Shown: positions 1 through 4,855 of the stretch, piece by piece
How positions within the stretch are numbered: position 1 is the first letter of the stretch
Layout of the letters: every line of letters starts with the position of its first letter
NCBI GenBank assembly: GCA_011523485.1
Contig: WTGR01000889.1
Coordinates: 1-6,843 of the forward strand
Source of the DNA: Acidobacteriota bacterium
Lineage (GTDB): Bacteria; Acidobacteriota; Vicinamibacteria; Vicinamibacterales; UBA8438
Direction of reading: 5' to 3'
Length of the DNA: 6,843 bases
Made by a program: the position numbers and the translations under genes
The notes under the pieces: model-generated
Told to the model about the DNA's origin: nothing
Seen by the model: the letters and a program-made list of their open reading frames with translations, nothing else
Database searches by the model: none

Positions 1-141
1 CGCGGGCCGCCCCCAACGCGTCGGAGGTCTGCAGCGGGTGACGGCCCTGGATACGCCGCCGACACTGCGAGCAGTGGCCGACCTCGATGTCGAAGCGCCG
101 CACCACGGGGCGCACCGGAAGGTCCTCCTGATATTGTGCCG
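1..141 (-). pseudogene. IS66-like transposase fragment (zinc-binding region), runs off the left edge
   Basis: Reading leftwards on the minus strand in the frame whose codons include 133-131, the translation gives QYQEDLPVRPVVRRF, then IEVGHCSQC and GRHPLQTSDALGAA. A GHCxxC zinc-ribbon-like pair followed by GRHPxQTSDALGAA is, from memory, typical of the N-terminal zinc-binding part of IS66-family transposases. There is no start codon or natural N-terminus: upstream of about position 141 the sequence belongs to a different transposase in another frame. The piece is therefore a decapitated remnant whose catalytic part, if it survives, lies outside the window. The exact family could be another one with a zinc-binding head; the call that it is transposase-derived is firmer than the family name. 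Confidence 0.55.
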
Positions 142-198
142 CCCCTCGACGAGCATCGACAGAATCGCGGCGCGCTTCTCAACCGGCAGCCTGTTCAT
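142..198 (-). pseudogene. 5' remnant of an IS1-like transposase (first 19 codons)
   Basis: An ATG at 198-196 opens the peptide MNRLPVEKRAAILSMLVEG. This is the characteristic beginning of IS1-like transposases, which usually continue with a helix-turn-helix (N-S-x-R-A-T-x-R-type residues) that is missing here. After codon 19 the frame carries on without recognisable similarity, while the neighbouring frame picks up an IS66-like fragment. The element was therefore broken at about 133-145. A promoter lies directly upstream. The rest of the IS1-like gene is absent, so no active transposase can be made. The family is recognised from memory of the N-terminal motif. Confidence 0.6.
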
Positions 199-205
199 AG
201 TCATA

Positions 206-234
206 ATGATACAGGCCGCAAGTGATTATGTTAA
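206..234 (-). promoter_or_regulatory. Sigma70-like promoter of the IS1-like remnant
   Basis: On the minus strand a -35 box TTAACA (234-229) is followed after exactly 17 bases by a -10 box TATCAT (211-206). The ATG of the transposase remnant starts 7 bases further on, so the transcript would be leaderless or nearly so; no Shine-Dalgarno sequence is visible. An inverted pair CATAAT (202-207) and ATTATG (225-230) flanks the spacer and could be an operator or chance. The AT-rich patch contrasts with the GC-rich surroundings. Confidence 0.45.
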
Positions 235-250
235 TAACTACGGATTCTAG

Positions 251-646
251 CTAGCGGCTCTCTCCGGGTTGGGTCACTGGGTCAGCCTGCTCACTCCCCT
301 GCTCTGGAGTCTCAGCGGGTTGATCCTGTTCCGACCCCCGCAAGATGGGAACCGCCACTGGCTCTGCGGGACGGTCAATGGCGTTCAGCGCAATGCTCAC
401 GATGATCGAAACGACACCCAAGACTAACGCGACAATCAGCGCGTACACCCACAGTGCGGTGCCCATGATCCATTCTCTCGTCGCCACGGTTTCGAATTTC
501 GCGTCGAGTTTCGTGTTCAGTACGTCCAGTTGACCAGAAATAGTAGCTGTCTGCGTTCGGATTTCTCCAGGGATTCGATCCACTTCTCGCTCAACCTCGC
601 CGAAGGCGTCTGGAAGTGTCATTGGGTTCGTTGGGTCCGGCTCCAT
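251..646 (-). CDS. Hypothetical single-pass membrane protein with N-terminal coiled coil; 5' end uncertain
   Basis: This is an unrecognised protein of 131 residues from the ATG at 646. Residues about 13-55 are polar and heptad-like (repeated E/D, R, L, I), consistent with a short coiled coil. Residues about 64-90 (ALWVYALIVALVLGVVSIIV) form one strong transmembrane helix. The tail, about 91-131, is rich in P, E, Q and ends in PVTQPGESR; it is acidic and probably disordered. The layout recalls small XhlA/holin-accessory-like membrane proteins, but only in topology. The open frame extends upstream of 646 to the stop of the preceding gene, adding a second hydrophobic stretch (AVALLVVLATQAA). It could begin at a CTG at 718 directly after that stop, or be entered by a frameshift from the well-placed ATG at 722. 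The annotated ATG at 646 has only a poor ribosome binding site. It sits last in a three-gene minus-strand group. Confidence 0.55.
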   Translation of the reverse strand: MEPDPTNPMTLPDAFGEVEREVDRIPGEIRTQTATISGQLDVLNTKLDAKFETVATREWIMGTALWVYALIVALVLGVVSIIVSIALNAIDRPAEPVAVPILRGSEQDQPAETPEQGSEQADPVTQPGESR

Positions 647-718
647 CGCCGCCTGTGTCGCCAGGACGACGAGGAGGGCGACGGCCCCGGCGCCAGTCTT
701 TGATGTCGACTGGTTCAG

Positions 719-1009
719 TCATTTCCTATCTGCCTCCTCCATAGTCTTGAGCGAGTCCCAAAACCGGTTGTAATAGAATCCGTCGCTCTCGGTTGTAATC
801 TTGAAAACCAAACCGGCATCACCGTCGCCTATCCCCAATACGTCAGCCACCTTTCCGCACGTTTCTAGCGAGGTACGAACTACCCAAATGTTGTTATCCT
901 TTTCAGAAGATACACCCACAGAACTGGCAATCTCAGCGCAGTCCTTGACGCTGTCGTTCGAAAGCGGGCCTTCATCCTCCGGCTTGATGACAAGGTACAG
1001 CGGCATCAC
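719..1009 (-). CDS. Small hypothetical protein, possibly SinR/Cas2-like fold
   Basis: This is a 96-residue protein beginning MMPLYLVIK (GTG at 1009 or the adjacent ATG at 1006). The pattern of a first hydrophobic strand MPLYLV, a central NNIWVVRTSLETCGKVADVL, then GLVFKITTE and a C-terminal aromatic helix RFWDSLK resembles the small SinR-like/Cas2-like ferredoxin-fold proteins, which typically show xYLVxYDL and a later S/T-x-W-L-I/V-K/R-T-x-L segment. The expected YDL after the first strand is replaced by IKPED, so catalytic activity is doubtful and the family call is weak. The base composition is visibly less GC-rich than in the genes to the right, suggesting a separate origin. A GGAG at 1022-1019 gives acceptable spacing to the GTG. 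The stop TGA overlaps an ATG (722-720) as ATGA, suggesting coupling to the next gene. Confidence 0.6.
   Translation of the reverse strand: MMPLYLVIKPEDEGPLSNDSVKDCAEIASSVGVSSEKDNNIWVVRTSLETCGKVADVLGIGDGDAGLVFKITTESDGFYYNRFWDSLKTMEEADRK
733..738 (-). promoter_or_regulatory. Strong ribosome binding site inside the end of the 719-1009 gene
   Basis: AGGAGG at 738-733 lies 10 bases before an ATG at 722-720 that overlaps the upstream stop as ATGA. It marks a real initiation site for the next gene. That ATG frame yields only about 43 codons (MTEPVDIKDW, then an Arg/Pro-rich run to a TGA), not the frame of the membrane protein. The site therefore conflicts with the obvious reading frame downstream. 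Confidence 0.5.
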
Positions 1010-1052
1010 TCAATCAGGCTCCATCGTTGCGGCGTTTTTGTCCGACGTATTG

Positions 1053-1289
1053 TCAGGACCCCATCCGCGCGGCGACACCGGCTGCGGCGCTCTCGCGACG
1101 TCGCTCCGGCGACAACTTCGCCGCACGCACCTTCGCCGCGTCGGACGCGCGCTTGCTGGCTGCGGCATGGTCAACGTTCCGGCGCGGTGCCTCGAACACT
1201 TCCTCGGCCTGGCCGGTGGCGATCCTCGCCACGTGGACGGCGCACCCAACCGGGTCATCGGGTCGCCATTCGCCCTTCGGTCCCTTCAT
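1053..1289 (-). CDS. Small basic protein with KARAAKLSPERR-type C-terminus
   Basis: This 78-residue protein starts at the ATG at 1289, with a textbook ribosome binding site (AGGAGG, 1304-1299) at 9-base spacing. The N-terminal half (RPDDPVGCAVHVARIATGQAEE) resembles a widespread unnamed family that begins with short x-D-P-x-x-x-A-x-x-V-x-x-I-A-T-G-E segments. The C-terminal half (KRASDAAKVRAAKLSPERR and AAAGVAARMGS) matches the same family's GGKARAAKLSPEERxEIAxxAAxARW tail, here with Met in place of the usual final Trp. No biochemical function is known to me. The basic, Ala/Lys/Arg-rich helix suggests nucleic-acid binding, which is inference. Such genes often occur as orphans in accessory DNA. 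The overlapping minus-strand frame at 1010-1258 has no such similarity and is a shadow. The next gene starts 43 bases downstream, so the two may be cotranscribed. Confidence 0.65.
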   Translation of the reverse strand: MKGPKGEWRPDDPVGCAVHVARIATGQAEEVFEAPRRNVDHAAASKRASDAAKVRAAKLSPERRRESAAAGVAARMGS

Positions 1290-1638
1290 GTCTCATTCCC
1301 TCCTGACGATCCCAATGGTAACCGACCGCAGCCGTTCGTGCTACGCTGGCGGTGCCACACGTCGTCCGGTCGTCGGCCACGTTGCCTGACGCCGGGTCGC
1401 TCGCCGACTACAACACCCGCGCCAGCGGGGAACAGGCGAGGTCCCTGCGACCGACGTGGCCCAGGATGACGTGTGGCAACCGGCCCGGCGACTCCCCTCC
1501 GGTGGAGTCAGGGTCTCGATCTCCGTCGTCGCTTCGTCGTGGTCGCATTGTCCCGGATGCAACGGGTAGCATGCAAATGTCTGCAAGGGAGGACTCATGA
1601 GCACGAAGGTCAAACTGAGACACTACCCGCCGGCCGGC
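1290..1638. other. Gene-free gap of about 350 bases
   Basis: Open frames occur on both strands here (for example 1352-1600 plus and 1341-1613 minus), but all have low-complexity Arg/Pro/Ser/Thr-rich translations with no recognisable motif, so I call none of them a gene. The segment holds the ribosome binding site of the 78-residue gene at its left end. A 6-bp hairpin GACTCC/GGAGTC (1490-1509) has no following T-run. On the plus strand an isolated start (AGGGAGGA then ATG at 1597) leads nowhere convincing. No tRNA-like T-loop or attachment site was seen. Confidence 0.5.
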
Positions 1639-1643
1639 TCAGT
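1614..1643 (-). terminator. Weak terminator-like inverted repeat at the end of the NamZ-like gene
   Basis: ACTGAG (1614-1619) and CTCAGT (1638-1643) are exact inverted repeats around an 18-base loop that itself contains the palindrome GCCGGCCGGC (1629-1638). On the minus strand the structure overlaps the stop codon and is followed only by TTTG, so intrinsic termination would be weak. It is recorded because it is the only structure at the end of the five-gene run. Confidence 0.2.
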
Positions 1644-2865
1644 ACAGGAGGAAGTCCCGCCGGATCGCCTCGAACGCCTCGACGGCGTCCTCCCAGCCCG
1701 AGGCGATTTCGGCGGCGGTGCGGCCGGCGTCGACCTCGCGCCGCAGCGTGGCCGAGCCGGCCAGGATGTCGATCGGCATGCGGTCGTGCTCGTACTCGTA
1801 CGGCGGCTCGCGCCAGCCGAAACGCTCCCCGAGCGCGTCCCGGCACGCCGCGATCACCGCGACCCCGGCCAGCACGGGACGGAACGTGCGCCGGTCGGTC
1901 ACGTGGATCTGGCAGCCGCCGCAGGGCCGTCCGGCGTGCTTCTGAAAGGTCGGTTCGAAGGTCGCCGGCCGGAAGTGTACGCCGGGCAGGCCGAGCCCGT
2001 TCAGGGATCCGGCCAGTCCCTCCGGATCGATCCCGGGGGCGCCCACCAGCTCGAACGGCCGCGTGGTGCCGCGGCCCTCCGACAGGAGCGTCCCCTCCAG
2101 CAGCACCATCCCCGGATACACCAGCGCGCTGTCGAGGGTCGGCAGGTTCGGTGACGGGATGACCCAGGGGGCGCCGGCCTCGTCGTGGTGCATCGCGCGC
2201 GACCAGCCGTCGAGCGGCATGATCCGCAGGTCGGCGCCGATTCCGAACCGGTCGTTGAACAGCCTCGCCAGCTCGCCGATCGTCATGCCGTGGCGCAGGG
2301 GGATCGGGAACTGCCCGACGAAGGAGGCGAACGCGGGGTCGAGGACCGGTCCCTCGACCGCCTCGCCGCCGATCGGGTTGGGCCGGTCGCACACCACCAC
2401 CGGCAACCCGCACCGCCGCGCCGCCCGCAGGCAGTTGGCCAGCGTGTAGATGTACGTGTAGACGCGGGTCCCGACGTCCTGCAGGTCGATCACCAGCAGG
2501 TCGAGCCCGTCGAGCATCTCCGCCGTCGGCTCCCGCGTGTCGCTGTAGAGCGAGTGGATCGGCACGCCGAGGCGAGGGTGCCGCGCGTGGGCGGTCTCCA
2601 CCATGTTGTCCTGCACGTCGGCATGGAAGCCGTGCTGCGGGCCGAACAGCGCGGCCAGCGTCACGCCCGGCTCCGCGGCGATGCGGTCCACGACGTGGCG
2701 GAACGCACCGTCCACCGAGGCGGGGTTCGAGACGACGCCGACGCGCCAGCCGGTCAGCATGCCGGAGGCGAGGAGCCGTTCGGAGCCGAGGGTCACCCCC
2801 GCCGCCGTGTCGCCCTCGCCCGGTCGGATCAGTCGTCCTGCAGACCGAAGAAGAGTGTCAGCCAT
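1639..2865 (-). CDS. namZ: DUF1343 / GH171 exo-beta-N-acetylmuramidase, NamZ-like
   Basis: This full-length 408-residue DUF1343 protein belongs to the family of NamZ, which removes N-acetylmuramic acid from the non-reducing end of peptidoglycan fragments in muropeptide recycling. Signatures in order (numbered from ATG 2865) are WRVGVVSNPASVD (40-52), LFGPQHGF (73-80), LVIDLQDVGTRVYTY (124-138), VVCDRPNPIGG (157-167), VEGPVLDP (170-177), SFVGQFPIPLRHGMT (181-195), PSPNLPTLDSALVYPG (237-252), LSEGRGTTRPFE (261-272), KHAGRPCGGCQIHVTDR, and a C-terminal FLLY. No signal peptide is visible, so this copy is probably cytoplasmic or its N-terminus has been altered. The first ATG overlaps the upstream nuclease gene by 37 bases, and the first 23 residues look unlike the family. 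A GTG at 2796 (residue 24, VTLGSERLL) sits just beyond the nuclease stop and is a plausible alternative start. Residue 77 is Gln where many members have Glu. Confidence 0.9.
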   Translation of the reverse strand: MADTLLRSAGRLIRPGEGDTAAGVTLGSERLLASGMLTGWRVGVVSNPASVDGAFRHVVDRIAAEPGVTLAALFGPQHGFHADVQDNMVETAHARHPRLGVPIHSLYSDTREPTAEMLDGLDLLVIDLQDVGTRVYTYIYTLANCLRAARRCGLPVVVCDRPNPIGGEAVEGPVLDPAFASFVGQFPIPLRHGMTIGELARLFNDRFGIGADLRIMPLDGWSRAMHHDEAGAPWVIPSPNLPTLDSALVYPGMVLLEGTLLSEGRGTTRPFELVGAPGIDPEGLAGSLNGLGLPGVHFRPATFEPTFQKHAGRPCGGCQIHVTDRRTFRPVLAGVAVIAACRDALGERFGWREPPYEYEHDRMPIDILAGSATLRREVDAGRTAAEIASGWEDAVEAFEAIRRDFLLY

Positions 2866-3227
2866 CCTCGCAGGTCCTCATAGGCCACGGCCTTGCCCGT
2901 CGAATGCAGGTAGGCTCGCATGTTGTCCGAGAATCCCTGTCCGCCAAAGACGACGATACCCGGAATGGGCCACGCCGCGATGTCCTGGATCGTCGCCGGG
3001 ATCTTCTCCTCCGCGGAGCCGCCGACGCCCTGGTACTTGCATTCGATCCCGAGGCTCCGGCCGGAGTCGCCGTAACGCAAGACCAGATCGATACGGCGTT
3101 CAGCTCCCCAGAGGCGCCGGCCGACCCTGATCTGGCTGCCGACGCGAAGCCCGAGCCGTTCGGCCAGGCGCGCCACCTCTCGTTCGAGGTCCGCACCGCT
3201 CGCTATGGCCGTGCGCCCACCGGCCAT
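2829..3227 (-). CDS. Minimal PD-(D/E)XK nuclease, probable Type II restriction endonuclease
   Basis: This 132-residue protein appears to be just a PD-(D/E)XK core. An N-terminal helix carries Glu15 and Glu17 (ADLEREVARLAERLG). A strand with RRIDLVL supplies Asp47, and LGIECKYQ supplies Glu62-x-Lys64, the metal-binding and catalytic set. A conserved-looking block EEKIPATIQDIAAWPIPG (73-90) follows, then a strand GIVVFGG, SDNMRAYLHSTGKAV (100-114) and WLTLFFGL. Its ATG directly follows the TAG of the Dam-type methyltransferase (TAGATG, no gap), which argues for translational coupling and for a restriction-modification partner. Many restriction enzymes are about twice as long, so target recognition must come from a very compact fold, or the protein could be a Vsr-like or accessory nuclease. 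Motifs are seen directly; the restriction role is inferred from context. Confidence 0.75.
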   Translation of the reverse strand: MAGGRTAIASGADLEREVARLAERLGLRVGSQIRVGRRLWGAERRIDLVLRYGDSGRSLGIECKYQGVGGSAEEKIPATIQDIAAWPIPGIVVFGGQGFSDNMRAYLHSTGKAVAYEDLRGWLTLFFGLQDD

Positions 3228-4277
3228 CTATACCGCCCGTCTCGGCAGGTTGGTGATGACGTATTCGAGAACGGGGCCTCTGCGGGAGGCGTTGGAGTTG
3301 ATGGCGCGGCGGGCGGGGACCTTGTGCGCCTGGAGGCCGGCGGTTTCCGCGTCCGCGTTACCGTCGTACAGGGCGGCGATGTCGGGTGCCGTCGAGTTGC
3401 TCAGCAGGACGGAACACTTCCTCTTCGCCAATTCGATCATCACCTGCTGGAGGCGCCGCTGGTCTTCGCCGCCGAAACCGTCCGACGTATAGGACGTGAA
3501 GTGCGCTGTGGCGCTCATGGGGGCGTACGGCGGATCGAAATATATGAAGTCGCCCGCGCGCGCGTACCGCAGCACCGTATCGAACGAGGTGTGTTCCATC
3601 TTCGCGGAGAGTGCCGACAGTGTGGAGGACACCCGCCGGAGGTTCTCTTCGTCGCAGATCCTGGGGTTCTTGTACCTGCCGCGGGGGACGTTGAAAAGCC
3701 CACTCGAGTTCAGGCGGAAAAGACCGTTGTAGCCGGTGCGGTTGAGGTAGATGAGCATCCCGGCGAGCTCGGGCGAGTACGCCTCCGGCCGCGGGTGACG
3801 ACCGTTCGTGATGGCTGCGCGCGCCGGGTTGAAGACCTCGTCCCGGATGCGATAGTAGTGCTCCTCCGGCGCTGCCGCGTAGCCCGCCTCGAGTTGCCGG
3901 AGGTATCCGATCACCGCGTGGGGCTCGTCGCGCAGGCGGAGGCAGCAGCCGATCAGGTCGGCGTTGACGTCGGTGAGCCTGACCCTGCCCGGGTGCAGCG
4001 CGCCGCTGTCGGCGAGGTCGAAGAAGACGGCGCCGCTCCCGAGAAACGGCTCGTGGTACGTCCTGAACTCGCCGGGGTAGAACTCGCGAAGTGCGGGAAG
4101 GAGCTGGCGCTTGCCGCCGGCCCACTTCAGGAACGGACGAGCGCGCCGATCATTGCCGACCCGTTGCCCGCCGGCACGATTCGAGGCCGCCTGGACGCCG
4201 GAGGCGAGTTGCGGAGCCGAGCCCATGGGGATGGTGGTACCGACGACGGGAGATCCTAGCATGGGCTCGATCGACAT
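3228..4277 (-). CDS. Dam-type (D12 class) DNA adenine N6-methyltransferase
   Basis: This 349-residue alpha-type N6-adenine methyltransferase uses S-adenosylmethionine. From ATG 4277 the motifs are FLKWAGGK (49-56, motif X), EPFLGSGAVFF (76-86, motif I), DVNADLI (103-109), NRTGYNGLFRLN (179-190), FNVPRGRYKNP (195-205), the catalytic DPPYAP (248-253, motif IV), SNS near 295, and a C-terminal NSNASRRGPVLEYVITN. The NRxGYNGLxRxN and FNVPxGRYK segments closely follow Escherichia coli Dam and DpnM, so a GATC-like target is suggested but not shown; M.EcoRV shares this architecture with a different site. Residues 1-45 precede the conserved fold and are low-complexity. GGAGG lies only a few bases before ATG 4277, so a later in-frame ATG (4262) is possible. 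It directly precedes the PD-(D/E)XK nuclease gene and should protect host DNA from it. Confidence 0.92.
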   Translation of the reverse strand: MSIEPMLGSPVVGTTIPMGSAPQLASGVQAASNRAGGQRVGNDRRARPFLKWAGGKRQLLPALREFYPGEFRTYHEPFLGSGAVFFDLADSGALHPGRVRLTDVNADLIGCCLRLRDEPHAVIGYLRQLEAGYAAAPEEHYYRIRDEVFNPARAAITNGRHPRPEAYSPELAGMLIYLNRTGYNGLFRLNSSGLFNVPRGRYKNPRICDEENLRRVSSTLSALSAKMEHTSFDTVLRYARAGDFIYFDPPYAPMSATAHFTSYTSDGFGGEDQRRLQQVMIELAKRKCSVLLSNSTAPDIAALYDGNADAETAGLQAHKVPARRAINSNASRRGPVLEYVITNLPRRAV

Positions 4278-4327
4278 GTCCCTCCGAGTACTCAGGACCG
4301 GCGCCGCGTGTCACTGCTGGTTCAGGT

Positions 4328-4855
4328 TCAGGGAAAAAGATCCCTGAACTCGTCACAGGCGGCGACCAGAGACGGCGGAGCGGGTTGCCGCAATCGTCGA
4401 CGACTGCACATGTCCGCGAGCGTCCGGACGTGCGTCTTGCAGTCGCCGGGATGCTGCAGATGCCGATCGCGTTCTGTCTCGTTTACGGTGTGGCCATCCA
4501 GGTAGCGAAGCCACGTCTCGATGCTGTACGTCGGCGCCGCGAGCGCAACACGGTCCTGCGGCGTCCGCGGCGGGACCCCGAGTTGGCGACAGGACTCCTG
4601 CAACTGCGTTGCTCGTTCCTCCGCACCGGCGGTGTCGCCGTCGATCATGACTACCAGGACGGCATTCACGTGAGCTGCACGAAGCGCCCGCAATTGATGA
4701 GGGTACTGTTCGCGAACGAACTGCTCGCCCGCACCCTCCCCGACAGGGGCCGACACGATACGTATTGGATGGTTCGTTCTTGGCTTCATGAAACGACGGA
4801 CAAAGACTTCCTGCTGCTTGTCTTCGCAGAGAACGATGACCTGCGCCGGCTTCAT
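4328..4855 (-). CDS. TOPRIM-domain protein of RloB/AbiLii type, partner of the AAA ATPase
   Basis: This 175-residue protein is called from the ATG at 4855, which overlaps the ATPase stop as ATGA and has GAGGGG 9 bases upstream; an ATG nine bases earlier (4864) touches that GAGGGG directly and is less likely. TOPRIM hallmarks are a first strand with an invariant-type Glu (VIVLCEDKQQE, Glu11) and a later strand ending in Asp-x-Asp (VLVVMIDGDT, Asp72 and Asp74), which would bind Mg2+ for phosphotransfer or nuclease chemistry. The segment SIETWLRYLDG (111-121) resembles the I/FEAWLL motif of RloB and DUF4276-like proteins. Pairing with an OLD/AAA15-type ATPase suggests a split version of the fused ATPase-TOPRIM nucleases (OLD, GajA), or a relative of the PARIS and AbiL toxin subunits. 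In such systems the ATPase senses and the TOPRIM protein cuts nucleic acid or tRNA. Substrate unknown. A defence role is inference. Confidence 0.72.
   Translation of the reverse strand: MKPAQVIVLCEDKQQEVFVRRFMKPRTNHPIRIVSAPVGEGAGEQFVREQYPHQLRALRAAHVNAVLVVMIDGDTAGAEERATQLQESCRQLGVPPRTPQDRVALAAPTYSIETWLRYLDGHTVNETERDRHLQHPGDCKTHVRTLADMCSRRRLRQPAPPSLVAACDEFRDLFP

Noticed and set aside
38..250. 70-codon plus-strand frame at the left edge
   Set aside because: Antisense to two recognisable transposase remnants, and its ATG-like start has no ribosome binding site.
560..590. tRNA T-arm-like GGATCGAATCC on the minus strand
   Set aside because: There is no acceptor, D or anticodon arm at the right distances, and it lies within an open coding frame.
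638..1030. Shared GGCTCCATCG at 638-647 and 1018-1027 as a possible direct repeat
   Set aside because: Ten exact bases, with no matching flanks, are not enough to claim an attachment site or duplication.
1010..1258. 82-codon minus-strand frame overlapping the 78-residue gene
   Set aside because: It has no family similarity, whereas the overlapping frame at 1053-1289 has a perfect ribosome binding site and the KVRAAKLSPERR motif.
1490..1509. GACTCC/GGAGTC hairpin as a terminator
   Set aside because: The stem is only 6 bp, there is no T-run on either strand, and no gene end lies nearby.
1610..2413. 267-codon minus-strand frame inside the NamZ-like gene
   Set aside because: Same strand but another frame of a conserved gene; Arg/Pro-rich out-of-frame translation.
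2904..4259. 451-codon open frame on the plus strand
   Set aside because: It lies antisense to the methyltransferase and nuclease, whose motifs are unmistakable. Its translation is Arg/Val/Gly-rich without domains, a typical GC-rich shadow.
4319..4330. Tandem GGTTCA repeat at the end of the TOPRIM gene
   Set aside because: Only two 6-base copies, easily chance; no array and no attachment-site counterpart seen.
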